Notes: a model not told the origin generated them from the sequence alone. A stretch of 43,683 bases of DNA from an uncultured Dorea sp. (GCA_945870325.1 CAMBRQ010000022.1:1-43683), one strand, 5' to 3'. Numbered from the stretch's first letter, positions 25,989 to 33,820 are shown. Translations and numbers: made by a program.

Positions 25989-27446
25989 ATGTCCAACAAT
26001 CGAATCAATATTAAAAAAACATTCATTTTCATCCTGCCATTCATCCTTGGCACTTATGGTCTCTTCTGGCTGGAACATATCCCCTTGCAGGATGCTCTTT
26101 TCTCCAGCGTTGCCATGTATTTCCTGAATTACGGGGATACCCCGGCCAATATCTATATAGAGATTGCCAGATGGACTGCCCCGCTTATGACAGCCAGCGG
26201 AATCATCTTCGCTGTTTCTGTACTCCACACCAGATGGCATAACTGGATCATATACCTGCGCGGCGGCAGCATCGCGGTATACGGAGAACCAGATCAGACT
26301 GCAGATGTTCTGAATGAACTTGGCAGGAAAGGGATTAAAGGCAAAGAGTCCTTCGTGAAAGCGGACCGATACATTCTTCTGGATGATGAGAGCAAGAACT
26401 TCTCATTCTACCGCACGAACCAGTCACGCCTGACCGGAAAAACCGTCTACCTTGAATGTTCTTCTCTACAGGCACAGACTGTAATCGGCGGTGATTTGAA
26501 ATTATTCTGTCCGGAAGAAACTGCCGCCCGCCTTTTCTGGAAACAGGCAAGACTCTATCAGCAGTCCTGTGATTCTGACCATCAGTTGAAGATTGTGATC
26601 TTAGGATTCGGGAAATTAGGTGAAGAACTTCTCTTATGGGGACTTCAGGATAACCTGTTCTCACCAGATCAATTGATCGAATACCATATCTTTGGTGATA
26701 GCGAAGGTTTCTCCTGTATGCATAGAGAGATGGATTCCATCGGTGATAAAGTATATTTCCACAAGGAGGAATGGTATCAGAATCTTTCTCTGATGAGAGA
26801 TTCTGACCGAATCATCCTCTGTACCCAAGCCTCCCAGACAGAATTGCTCAAAGACCTCTTATTCACCATACCGGTCAAAATATTCGATGTATTTATGGCT
26901 GAGGATGCTTCCGTAGATTTTCTGGAGGCACAAGAACGAATCCGGCTGTTCCCATGGAGGCGCGAGGCTTTGCGCCTGTCCAATCTCCTGGATGAGCCGC
27001 TTCTTGAGCGAGCCAAACGAATCAACCTTAGATATAGCCATATTTATATGGGTGTACCGGAAGATGATAAAACAAAAGAAGCAGAGTGGAAGAAACTGGA
27101 TTCCTTCACGCGTTACTCTAATATCAGTTCCGCAGATTACCATGAGATCCGCCTACAGATGTTGGAAACCTGGGGAATCCCTGCTGATAAACACTCTTCT
27201 GACAATAAGTTGCTTAGCGAACTTACTTCCGCACAGATGGAACTGCTGGCAGAACTGGAGCATATTCGCTGGTGCCGTTATCATTATCTGAATAACTGGA
27301 CATATGGCGTTCCGGCTAATGGAAAGAACAAAGACAAGAATCTGCGGATTCATACAGACCTGATTCCCTATGATTCTCTGAGTGAAGAGGATAAAGAAAA
27401 AGACCGTGAGAATATAAGAATCCTCTTAAATATCATTATGGACTAA
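25989..27446 (+). CDS. Channel-like protein with TrkA-N-like and RyR domains
   Basis: A 485-residue membrane protein of uncertain function. Helix 1 spans about 11-28; residues 35-50 resemble a pore helix plus selectivity filter (DALFSSVAMYFLNYGD, ending NYGD where K+ channels have GYGD); helix 2 spans about 57-79. The cytoplasmic part holds a Rossmann-like segment from about 94, and a clear nucleotide-binding GFGKLGEE motif at 206-213 like RCK/TrkA-N. The C-terminal ~75 residues (about 410-482) match the RyR domain: EHIRWCRYHYLNNWTYG, then a basic loop, H, and LIPYDSLSEEDKEKDRE. A GAGGTGA site precedes the ATG. It is flanked by its own promoter and a terminator, so it is a single-gene unit. 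I infer a ligand-gated ion channel; other roles, such as a nucleotide-sensing effector, remain possible. Confidence 0.72.
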   Translation: MSNNRINIKKTFIFILPFILGTYGLFWLEHIPLQDALFSSVAMYFLNYGDTPANIYIEIARWTAPLMTASGIIFAVSVLHTRWHNWIIYLRGGSIAVYGEPDQTADVLNELGRKGIKGKESFVKADRYILLDDESKNFSFYRTNQSRLTGKTVYLECSSLQAQTVIGGDLKLFCPEETAARLFWKQARLYQQSCDSDHQLKIVILGFGKLGEELLLWGLQDNLFSPDQLIEYHIFGDSEGFSCMHREMDSIGDKVYFHKEEWYQNLSLMRDSDRIILCTQASQTELLKDLLFTIPVKIFDVFMAEDASVDFLEAQERIRLFPWRREALRLSNLLDEPLLERAKRINLRYSHIYMGVPEDDKTKEAEWKKLDSFTRYSNISSADYHEIRLQMLETWGIPADKHSSDNKLLSELTSAQMELLAELEHIRWCRYHYLNNWTYGVPANGKNKDKNLRIHTDLIPYDSLSEEDKEKDRENIRILLNIIMD

Positions 27447-27493
27447 TTTTATCTGTTAAAATGCTATAAAACTATAAGCATCATTCATCAATA

Positions 27494-27527
27494 GAAGGCG
27501 GTAATTCCATGTGAAACTACCGCCTTC
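27494..27527. terminator. Bidirectional terminator between convergent genes
   Basis: Perfect 10-bp stem GAAGGCGGTA/TACCGCCTTC with a 14-nt loop, between the RyR gene (plus) and the C39 peptidase gene (minus). Only short T-rich stretches flank it. Confidence 0.65.
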
Positions 27528-27542
27528 TTCATGCACTTTGAT

Positions 27543-28409
27543 TTATCGAACCGAATACACCCACATTGCCTTAATCTGATCTGCAATCTCATCATATACC
27601 CACGGCTGGCTGCTATTCTTCCTGCTAAACGGATCATTGATCGTAACACTGCCATCTTTATATCCTGTCAGCACAATAAAGTGCCCGTTCTGCGTAAAAT
27701 CACCAGGACCCACACTGCAGATAATCGGATGTCCTGCATTCAGTTCCGCTCTTACCTGATCCTCCGTCAACTGTCCATCATAACAAGACAAGTTCCAGTT
27801 AGCCCCTACCTCATTCATGAATCTCCAGTATGTATCATTATTCTCATCTATATACTGATGCTCGGTCCCGTATGCTGCTACTTTCGCCGGAGTAATCGAA
27901 GCATCGTTGGTAAGCCCTGCCGCAACCATCGCCATACATGTAGGTCCGCATCCGCTGACAGCCACAATACTCGTCCCATATCCGGCATACCCCCAGCGCT
28001 CATCCCACTGATATAACTTAGGAATCTGACCTTCTACCAGATCTTCTCCAATCGTATCCGCACTCGGCAGATCCTTCTTTTCTTCATAATCTTCAACAAA
28101 ATCCAATGTCTCTTCATTCTTATCCAATAATTCAATCACGCTTGTTGGACACCCCTTGCTCCGCACCTCTTTTTTGACCCGCTCAACCCTCTGTGCATCC
28201 GTCTCAATCGACTCAGTCTTATCTACAGCCTTTTTCGTCTCATCTCGCTGTTCTATCTTAGAAGCCCCTGCCAATGCCTCCTTTTTATTCCTTCGTATAT
28301 GACAACAAACCAGTGCACTAACGATAAGAATCACAATCATTCCCAACAATAGCAACTGACGGCGCACCTGCTGTTTGCGCCGGGAATTCCTCCTCCTATT
28401 GTTACTCAT
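27543..28409 (-). CDS. C39-like cysteine peptidase, membrane-anchored
   Basis: A 288-residue protein with a basic N-terminus, one membrane helix (about 18-36), a charged linker of roughly 90 residues and a C-terminal papain-like C39_2 domain. The likely catalytic residues are C154 in SGCGPTCMA, H243 in GHFIVLTG and D259 in NDPF. The domain therefore faces outside the cell. It is not fused to an ABC transporter and no bacteriocin-like peptide was seen nearby, so a bacteriocin leader-processing role is not supported; a wall or envelope peptidase is more likely. It has its own promoter at 28482-28510. Confidence 0.86.
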   Translation of the reverse strand: MSNNRRRNSRRKQQVRRQLLLLGMIVILIVSALVCCHIRRNKKEALAGASKIEQRDETKKAVDKTESIETDAQRVERVKKEVRSKGCPTSVIELLDKNEETLDFVEDYEEKKDLPSADTIGEDLVEGQIPKLYQWDERWGYAGYGTSIVAVSGCGPTCMAMVAAGLTNDASITPAKVAAYGTEHQYIDENNDTYWRFMNEVGANWNLSCYDGQLTEDQVRAELNAGHPIICSVGPGDFTQNGHFIVLTGYKDGSVTINDPFSRKNSSQPWVYDEIADQIKAMWVYSVR

Positions 28410-28481
28410 CTATACTCATCCTCTCGTTTGGTAATTATTTCATCTATTTATAATATGCATTCATACAACTTCATGCTGTTA

Positions 28482-28510
28482 ATTATACTCTACCGCCATA
28501 TGCGAGGCAA
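28482..28510 (-). promoter_or_regulatory. Promoter of the C39 peptidase gene
   Basis: On the minus strand TTGCCT (28505-28510), 17 bp, then perfect TATAAT (28482-28487), 73 bp before the ATG. Confidence 0.75.
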
Positions 28511-28572
28511 CTTAAGAATTCTTTAATTCTCCATGCAAATCAATCCTGTTTTTTCATATTCTGGTATTTTTT

Positions 28573-28736
28573 GTAACAGTTCAGCCATAAGCCGGATTGT
28601 GGGCGAATCATGCTTGCATGAATGAACACACAATCCGGCTTATGAGCAGAGCGCCATTTTATGAGCAAAAAGAGCTGCGTAGCAGCGGAGAAGTATCGCA
28701 GATGCGTTTTGCGAATGGCGCGGGCTGAACTGTTAC
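28573..28736. repeat. 164-bp branched palindromic element
   Basis: Outer perfect 14-bp arms GTAACAGTTCAGCC (28573-28586) and GGCTGAACTGTTAC (28723-28736) enclose two further stems: ATAAGCCGGATTGTG/CACAATCCGGCTTAT (28587-28601, 28629-28643, 15 bp, capped by CATGC-TT-GCATG), and GCGCCATT/AATGGCGC (28651-28658, 28714-28721) extended by GCAAAA/TTTTGC and containing GCTGC-GTA-GCAGC. The element forms a three-way junction on paper and is followed on the plus strand by a T-run. It lies between the divergent C39 and tRNA promoters. No coding potential was recognised. Confidence 0.85.
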
Positions 28737-28765
28737 TATTTTTTTAACATTTTTCAAATTAGCAC

Positions 28766-28794
28766 TTGATATTTCTCTCCAAAAGTGCTAACAT
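28766..28794 (+). promoter_or_regulatory. tRNA-Pro/tRNA-Gly promoter with CIRCE-like arms
   Basis: TTGATA (28766-28771), 17 bp, TAACAT (28789-28794). The promoter is embedded in an inverted repeat TTAGCACTT (28759-28767) and AAGTGCTAA (28783-28791) with a 15-bp spacer; these arms are CIRCE-like but the spacer is 6 bp too long. Confidence 0.65.
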
Positions 28795-28833
28795 ATACCT
28801 CGGTCGTAAGAACGACTCCAACAGAATACCGGT

Positions 28834-28908
28834 CGGGGTGTGGCTCAGCTTGGCTAGAGCGCCTGGTTTGGGACCAGGAGGTCGCAGGTTCGAATCCTGT
28901 CACCCCGA
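28834..28908 (+). tRNA. tRNA-Pro (anticodon UGG)
   Basis: Full cloverleaf: acceptor CGGGGTG/CACCCCG, anticodon stem CCTGG/CCAGG with loop TTTGGGA (anticodon TGG), T-arm GGTTCGAATCC, discriminator A. CCA is not encoded. Confidence 0.97.
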
Positions 28909-28916
28909 TACTTTAT

Positions 28917-28987
28917 GCGGGTGTAGTTCAATGGTAGAACACCAGCCTTCCAAGCTGGATACGTGGGTTCGATTCCCATCACCCGCT
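28917..28987 (+). tRNA. tRNA-Gly (anticodon UCC)
   Basis: Cloverleaf with acceptor GCGGGTG/CACCCGC, anticodon stem CCAGC/GCTGG, loop CTTCCAA (anticodon TCC), T-loop TTCGATT, discriminator T. It starts 9 bp after tRNA-Pro, so the two are co-transcribed. CCA is not encoded. Confidence 0.97.
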
Positions 28988-28995
28988 CTTTTCAT

Positions 28996-29022
28996 GCCCG
29001 TTAATCAGGGCTTTTTTGTTTT
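28996..29022 (+). terminator. Terminator after the tRNA pair
   Basis: GCCC/GGGC stem with an 8-nt loop followed by TTTTTTGTTTT, 9 bp after tRNA-Gly. Confidence 0.85.
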
Positions 29023-29065
29023 AACATGCCAATCTATGAATTGAGGATTTGAACGGAGGATTATA

Positions 29066-30001
29066 ATGAAGATTGTTTTTCTGGATGTGAAAACTATCGG
29101 CGAGGACATTGACTTGTCTGGCTATGAACAATTAGGCAAAGTAATCAAATACCCTTTTTCCACTTCGGAAGATATCCCGGAAAGGGTCGCTGACGCTGAC
29201 GTAATCGTAACAAATAAAATGCAGATCAACGAGACAACGATCGGCAAAGCAAAAAACATAAAATTAGTCTGCGTAACCGGTACCGGAACGAATAATCTGG
29301 AGAAAGACTATCTGGACAGCCGCCATATTGCCTGGAGAAATGTTGCCGGATACTCCACAGAATCCGTCGCACAGCATACTTTTGCCATGCTTTTCTATCT
29401 ATTGGAAAAACTTCGGTTCTATGATGATTACGTAAAAGAAGAGCGATATGCCGGCGATACTTTATTTACTCATTTTCAAGAACATTTTTATGAATTAAAG
29501 GGCAAGACCTGGGGAATTATCGGTCTTGGCAATATCGGCAGAAGGATTGCATCTATCGCCGAGTGTTTCGGTGCAAAAGTAATCTACACTTCTCCGTCCG
29601 GCAGTGCTCCACAAGATGGATATCATCAGACGGATATGGATACATTACTGGTATCCTCTGATATCATCTCCGTTCATGCACCACTCAACCAATATACAGA
29701 GAATCTGATTGATGCAGCCGCTTTTCAGAAGATGAAGGACTCTTGTATCTTTCTTAATCTCGGACGCGGCGCAATCGTTGTTGAACAGGACCTTGCAGAA
29801 GCGTTAAAACATCATGAGATAGCCGCAGCAGGACTGGATGTATTACGGGAAGAACCGATGAATCCAAATAGTCCATTACTTGAGTTTAAAGACAGCAGAA
29901 GACTCTTCATCACTCCACACATAGCATGGGCAAGTGTTGAAGCAAGAACACGACTGATGGAAATTATCCTTGAACAGATCAGGGAGTTCTTTCAGTTTTA
30001 A
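29066..30001 (+). CDS. D-isomer-specific 2-hydroxyacid dehydrogenase
   Basis: NAD(P)-dependent oxidoreductase of the D-2-hydroxyacid dehydrogenase family, reducing 2-ketoacids such as hydroxypyruvate or glyoxylate; the substrate cannot be told from sequence. The 311-residue protein has the split catalytic domain around a Rossmann domain with GLGNIGRRIA, an NLGRGAIV segment (catalytic Arg region), a Glu in LREEPM, and catalytic His in ITPHIAWAS. A CGGAGG site precedes the ATG. It follows the tRNA terminator by 44 bp without an obvious separate promoter. A second, distinct family member is at 35267. Confidence 0.88.
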   Translation: MKIVFLDVKTIGEDIDLSGYEQLGKVIKYPFSTSEDIPERVADADVIVTNKMQINETTIGKAKNIKLVCVTGTGTNNLEKDYLDSRHIAWRNVAGYSTESVAQHTFAMLFYLLEKLRFYDDYVKEERYAGDTLFTHFQEHFYELKGKTWGIIGLGNIGRRIASIAECFGAKVIYTSPSGSAPQDGYHQTDMDTLLVSSDIISVHAPLNQYTENLIDAAAFQKMKDSCIFLNLGRGAIVVEQDLAEALKHHEIAAAGLDVLREEPMNPNSPLLEFKDSRRLFITPHIAWASVEARTRLMEIILEQIREFFQF

Positions 30002-30014
30002 AACGATAAGCAAT

Positions 30015-30062
30015 AAAAACGGCGAGAAGAATTCAAGATTATATCTTGTCAATTTTCTCGCC
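30015..30062 (-). terminator. Terminator after exonuclease III gene
   Basis: GGCGAGAA/TTCTCGCC outer stem with an inner AAGAT/ATCTT stem; on the minus strand followed by GTTTTTATTG. It probably also ends the dehydrogenase transcript on the plus strand, where the T-tail is weaker. Confidence 0.8.
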
Positions 30063-30079
30063 ATCCATCTTTTATCTGA

Positions 30080-30835
30080 TTATAATTCGATATCCAATTC
30101 CACTGGACAATGATCTGATCCCATCACATCCGTCAGAATCTTCGCATCCTTCAAGCGCTCTTTTAATGCCTCCGATACACAGAAGTAGTCTATACGCCAC
30201 CCTGCGTTCTTAGCCCTTGCACTGAAACGGTAAGACCACCAAGAATAGATTCCTTCCATATCCGGATAGAAATACCGGAAGGTATCAATAAAGCCTGCAT
30301 CCAGAAGCGTCGAAAACTTCTCCCTCTCCTCGTCTGTGAAGCCGGCATTCTTACGATTCGTCTTCGGATTCTTAAGATCAATCTCCTTATGCGCTACATT
30401 CAAGTCGCCACAGAAGATAACAGGCTTTTTCTCCTCTAACTTCTTCAGATATGCGAGGAAATCCTCTTCCCACTGCATTCTGTAAGGAAGCCTTGCCAGT
30501 TCATTCTGGGAATTCGGCGTATATACCGTGACAAAATAATAGTCCCCGAATTCCAATGTAATCACGCGGCCTTCCTGATCGTGTTCTTCTATTCCGATTC
30601 CATAGTACACAGATAAAGGCTCTTCTTTCGTAAATATCGCCGTTCCTGAATACCCCTTCCTCTTGGCATAATTCCAATATTGATGATATCCCGGAGTATC
30701 AAGTTCCAACTGTCCCTCCTGCATCTTCGACTCCTGGATACAGAAGATATCCGCATCTGCTTCTTTAAAAAAATCTAAAAATCCTTTCTGCACACATGCA
30801 CGGATTCCATTTACATTCCATGAAATAAACTTCAT
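30080..30835 (-). CDS. xth: Exodeoxyribonuclease III / AP endonuclease
   Basis: Class II apurinic endonuclease and 3'-5' exonuclease used in base-excision repair. The 251-residue EEP-fold protein has SWNVNGIRA, the metal-binding Glu in QESKMQ, the YTPN motif, GDLNVAH (catalytic Asp/Asn) and the terminal GSDHCPV with the catalytic Asp-His. A GGAGG site precedes the ATG at 30835. It lies 42 nt downstream of truA, and the pair probably shares a transcript. The symbol exoA is also used for Firmicute members. Confidence 0.95.
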   Translation of the reverse strand: MKFISWNVNGIRACVQKGFLDFFKEADADIFCIQESKMQEGQLELDTPGYHQYWNYAKRKGYSGTAIFTKEEPLSVYYGIGIEEHDQEGRVITLEFGDYYFVTVYTPNSQNELARLPYRMQWEEDFLAYLKKLEEKKPVIFCGDLNVAHKEIDLKNPKTNRKNAGFTDEEREKFSTLLDAGFIDTFRYFYPDMEGIYSWWSYRFSARAKNAGWRIDYFCVSEALKERLKDAKILTDVMGSDHCPVELDIEL

Positions 30836-30877
30836 TTATGATCCTCCATTATTCATATTTCCATAACATACTATCTT

Positions 30878-31612
30878 TTAATAATAGACTTTTCGCAAGA
30901 ACAATCCCCTCGCCGGAGCCAGGAATCCTGCGAGGCTCCTATCCTCTGCCGCGATTACTACCGGAAGCATAGACGCATCCCGCTTGCCGGTTCCAATCTC
31001 CAAAAGCGTCCCCGTCAGAATCCGAACCATATGATACAAGAAGCCTGTCCCATAATAGGTAATCCGAACCTTCTCTCCGCTTCGCACAATCTTGATATTG
31101 GTAATCCTGCGGACAGGATCTTTACACTCCCTGTCGTCTGTAAAACTAGTGAAATTCTTAGGTCCAATCAGGTATTTCGTCGCATCCCGCATGGCTTCAA
31201 TATCCAGTTTCTCCGGATAATGATAGCAATATCTTCGTGAAAATACATCCGGCTTCTCCCGGCAGTCAATATAATATTCATACTTCTTGCCCTTGGCACT
31301 CTTGCGGGCATGAAAGCCATTCTTCACAAGTTCTACTTTCACAATCCGGATATCCTCCGGAAGATATCGGTTCAATGAATCTTTTAATTCTTTCGTATCG
31401 TATAATTTGGACAGTTTTACACTGGCCACCTGTCCGCGGGCATGAACACCTGCATCCGTTCTTCCCGAGCCATCCACCTGCACGCGGTAGCCTACTAATT
31501 TGCCAATGCTCCATTCCAGAATAAACTGGATCGTATTGTCCGTTGTTGCCTGGCGCTGCCAGCCCTGATATCTGCTGCCATCATAAGAGATGGTTAATTT
31601 GTATGTTCTCAT
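30878..31612 (-). CDS. truA: tRNA pseudouridine(38-40) synthase
   Basis: Forms pseudouridine at positions 38-40 of the anticodon stem-loop. The catalytic Asp is D53 in GSGRTDAGVHA; the YDGSRYQGWQRQ N-terminal motif and the C-terminal FLYHMVRILTGTL motif are also present. The frame is open to a GTG at 31624, but the ATG at 31612 gives the usual MRTYKL start and leaves a GGTGAGA sequence at a suitable distance, so I use 244 residues. It is followed by xth. Confidence 0.95.
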   Translation of the reverse strand: MRTYKLTISYDGSRYQGWQRQATTDNTIQFILEWSIGKLVGYRVQVDGSGRTDAGVHARGQVASVKLSKLYDTKELKDSLNRYLPEDIRIVKVELVKNGFHARKSAKGKKYEYYIDCREKPDVFSRRYCYHYPEKLDIEAMRDATKYLIGPKNFTSFTDDRECKDPVRRITNIKIVRSGEKVRITYYGTGFLYHMVRILTGTLLEIGTGKRDASMLPVVIAAEDRSLAGFLAPARGLFLRKVYY

Positions 31613-31647
31613 ATATCTTCTCACCCAATCTAATTACCCGAATATTT

Positions 31648-31689
31648 AAAAAGGAAGAAGCAAACTTTTCAATATCGCTTCTCCCTTTT
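31648..31689 (-). terminator. Terminator after nrdR
   Basis: On the minus strand AAAAGGGAGAAGC pairs with GCTTCTTCCTTTT (one mismatch) across a 15-nt loop and ends in TTTTTAAAT. It lies in the 122-bp gap before truA. Confidence 0.75.
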
Positions 31690-31734
31690 ATTCTATCACT
31701 TTATTATACTCTTAGTAAATACCTTCTATATCTA

Positions 31735-32184
31735 TTATTTCAATATCTTCTTCAGTTCATCCATGAAAGTGTTCACATCTTTAAACTCTCTGTATACCGA
31801 TGCGAATCTTACATATGCAACCTCGTCAAGATTCTTCAATTCCTCCATAACAATCTCGCCGATTCTGCTGCTCGGAATCTCTTTGGCTTCCAGGCTGAAT
31901 ATTCTCGTCTCAACCTTATCGATCACACGCTGGATATCCACCGCTGAGACCGGACGCTTATAGCATGCACTTAAAATTCCATTCTCAATCTTGCCCCTGT
32001 CATACTGTTCGCGATTATTATCCTTTTTAATAATAATAAGTGGAATCGTCTCGACCTTCTCATATGTTGTAAAACGTTTTCCACACACGTCACAGGAGCG
32101 GCGGCGACGGATAGAATTCCCATCCTCGGCAGGTCTGGAATCAATAACTCTGGTATCTGGCTGGTTACAATATGGACACTTCAT
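31735..32184 (-). CDS. nrdR: Transcriptional repressor NrdR
   Basis: ATP/dATP-sensing repressor of ribonucleotide reductase genes. The 149-residue protein has an N-terminal zinc ribbon (C3, C6, C31, C34, with the RRRR DNA-binding segment) and a C-terminal ATP-cone domain with TYEKVETIPL and the RVID..E motifs. No ribonucleotide reductase gene lies in the window, so its targets are elsewhere. It lies 70 bp downstream of the YlmC-type gene; this neighbourhood is common in clostridia. Confidence 0.96.
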   Translation of the reverse strand: MKCPYCNQPDTRVIDSRPAEDGNSIRRRRSCDVCGKRFTTYEKVETIPLIIIKKDNNREQYDRGKIENGILSACYKRPVSAVDIQRVIDKVETRIFSLEAKEIPSSRIGEIVMEELKNLDEVAYVRFASVYREFKDVNTFMDELKKILK

Positions 32185-32254
32185 CTTGTATTGTTCCTTT
32201 CTTCTTTTCTTGTATACAGTATATCTGTTAAATCGGCAGAAGTCAAACTACTTT

Positions 32255-32497
32255 TCATTTCTTCTCCTCATGTATCTCCACAAGGATGATATCTGACCCG
32301 ATCTTTTTGATACATTTAAATGGAATCACATACTCTGATCCATCACTAAAAAATCCACAGAATTTCCCCGCCTTTGGAATCACCAATGCCTCAATGCACC
32401 CTTTGCACTCATCAATAATCAGATCCACCACATACCCCAATTTCCTGCAATCGCAGGCATTAATCACTTCCTTATTCTCTAATTCACACAACCGCAT
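32255..32497 (-). CDS. YlmC/YmxH-family PRC-barrel protein
   Basis: An 80-residue single PRC-barrel protein: it starts MRLCELENKEVINACDCRKLGYV and contains DLIIDECKGCIEALVIP, the typical layout of the YlmC/YmxH family, which in spore formers is linked to sporulation genes. The biochemical role is not known. It begins just after the ferredoxin terminator, with an AAGGCGG site, so it needs either its own promoter, which I cannot place, or read-through. Confidence 0.85.
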   Translation of the reverse strand: MRLCELENKEVINACDCRKLGYVVDLIIDECKGCIEALVIPKAGKFCGFFSDGSEYVIPFKCIKKIGSDIILVEIHEEKK

Positions 32498-32515
32498 ATC
32501 AACACCGCCTTCAGC

Positions 32516-32554
32516 AAAAACTCCGCATATACTACTTATTCATAGTATATGCGG
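32516..32554 (-). terminator. Terminator after ferredoxin gene
   Basis: Perfect 12-bp stem CCGCATATACTA/TAGTATATGCGG with an 8-nt loop, followed on the minus strand by AGTTTTTGC. Confidence 0.88.
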
Positions 32555-32584
32555 AATTCTCCATTCTGGTTTATCCCAGCCTCA

Positions 32585-32770
32585 TTATTCATCAATATCA
32601 ATTACGGATACCGGGCAGCCATCTCTTGCCTCAATCGCTGCACTCTCATACTCCGGCGTTACATCTGCATAGGCTTCTGCAATACCATCATCGTCAAACC
32701 GAAACACCTCCGGGCACGTTGCCACACATGCTCCACAAGAGATACATCCATCATTTACTTTTGCTTTCAT
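32585..32770 (-). CDS. Single-cluster [4Fe-4S] ferredoxin
   Basis: A 61-residue soluble electron carrier. It has C9-x2-C12-x2-C15 with a further C19 before Pro, and a distal C52-Pro near the C-terminus. This is the mono-cluster ferredoxin pattern: the first three cysteines plus the distal one bind the cluster. C19 occupies the position that forms a disulfide in some homologues, but no matching partner cysteine is seen. The ATG has an AAGGAGG site. The 59-bp repeat copy 2 lies about 50 bp upstream, so the gene is expected to have its own short promoter region. Confidence 0.92.
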   Translation of the reverse strand: MKAKVNDGCISCGACVATCPEVFRFDDDGIAEAYADVTPEYESAAIEARDGCPVSVIDIDE

Positions 32771-32821
32771 GAGTCATTCCTCCTTGCATTTTTCAAGTAG
32801 TATGTCCCAATCCTGCCAAAA

Positions 32822-32880
32822 TATACATTATCGGGCAGAGCCCGCCAGCCGAAGGCATGCATTACGGGATACTCGAATGA
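32822..32880 (-). repeat. 59-bp dispersed repeat, copy 2
   Basis: Reverse complement of the 16371-16429 element, with three substitutions in 59 positions and no gaps. Mini hairpins GCC-TTC-GGC and CGGGC-TCT-GCCCG are kept. It sits between the carbamate-kinase-like gene and the ferredoxin gene. Confidence 0.85.
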
Positions 32881-32890
32881 ATATACATAT

Positions 32891-33820
32891 CTATCGAATC
32901 ATCGTTCCGGTCTTCCCTTTCAATGCATCTTTTAACTTATCAAAAGATGTGATCAGCGCGCTTCTTCCTTCTCTCTTCTCAATAAAGGATACGGATGCGC
33001 TGAACTTCGGCAGCATATTGTATTCGCCAAAATGTCCTTCTTCCATATACTGTTTTGCCTGTTCCAGATTAATCTCGCCCAGTTCTTCTTCATCCGGTCT
33101 TCCCATATTAATCTTAACTTTCTCAACACTGGTGAGAATGATCAGTTCATCTGCATCAACATCTTCTGCCATCTTGCCGGCCGTCAGATCCTTTTCAATG
33201 ACCGCGCTGGCACCCTTCAGACGGTGATCCTGCTCCAATACCGGAATTCCGCCGCCTCCACAGGCAATTACGACCTGGTCTGCATCCAGCAGTGCTTTGA
33301 TTGCATCAATCTCCACAATGCTGACCGGATTCGGAGCAGATACAATACGGCGATAGCCTTTTCCCGGCTCCTCCACAACATAATTACCTTTCTTGCGCTC
33401 TTCATTCGCTTCTTCCACATTCATATAACGTCCAAGAATCTTCGTAGGCGTATAGAAGGCTTCATCATATGGATCCACGATTACCTGTGTAAGGATCGTA
33501 CTTACCGTCCTGTAGATTCCACGATTCACAAGTTCCTCACGAATCCCATTCTGAAGGTCATATCCGACATATCCCTGACTCATGGCAGAGCATACAGACA
33601 TTGGCGCTGCGGTATAATCCTGATGTGCTTTGCCGAATTCATTCATCGCTGTATGAATCATCCCGACCTGCGGTGCATTACTATGAGTAATGGCAACCTG
33701 ATATCCTGCCTCGATCAGATCTGCAATCACCTTCGCTGTCTTCTTTACTGCTTCCTTCTGCTCTGGCAATGTAGTACCTAAAGCGCGGTGTCCTAATGCA
33801 ACTACAACTCTTTTCTTCAT
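32891..33820 (-). CDS. Carbamate-kinase-like protein
   Basis: A 309-residue amino-acid-kinase-fold protein that aligns with carbamate kinase through most of its length: STILTQVIVDPYDEAF, VSAPNPVSIVEIDAI, VIACGGGGIPVL, ASAVIEKDLTAG and LIILTSVEKV. Several canonical motifs are changed: the first loop reads ALGHRALG (residues 8-15) instead of ALGGNAL, the second THSNAPQVG instead of THGNGPQVG, and the late GSMGPKVEA motif reads YNMLPKFSA (about 267-275). It may be an active paralogue of a clostridial subgroup or have another carbamoyl/amidate substrate. No arginine deiminase or ornithine carbamoyltransferase gene is nearby. I withhold arcC for that reason. A strong promoter is upstream. Confidence 0.82.
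   Translation of the reverse strand: MKKRVVVALGHRALGTTLPEQKEAVKKTAKVIADLIEAGYQVAITHSNAPQVGMIHTAMNEFGKAHQDYTAAPMSVCSAMSQGYVGYDLQNGIREELVNRGIYRTVSTILTQVIVDPYDEAFYTPTKILGRYMNVEEANEERKKGNYVVEEPGKGYRRIVSAPNPVSIVEIDAIKALLDADQVVIACGGGGIPVLEQDHRLKGASAVIEKDLTAGKMAEDVDADELIILTSVEKVKINMGRPDEEELGEINLEQAKQYMEEGHFGEYNMLPKFSASVSFIEKREGRSALITSFDKLKDALKGKTGTMIR

Noticed and set aside
21614..27446. Defence island around SNF2 and the RyR protein
   Set aside because: No nuclease, methylase, toxin or integrase genes adjoin; the two genes are divergent with separate promoters. Only the RyR protein itself is kept as a lead.
27543..28409. Bacteriocin export/processing peptidase
   Set aside because: The C39-like domain is not fused to an ABC transporter and no double-glycine leader peptide gene was seen nearby.
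28766..29044. Open frame of 92 codons across 28766-29044
   Set aside because: It runs through tRNA-Pro and tRNA-Gly; the translation is of tRNA sequence and has no ribosome site.
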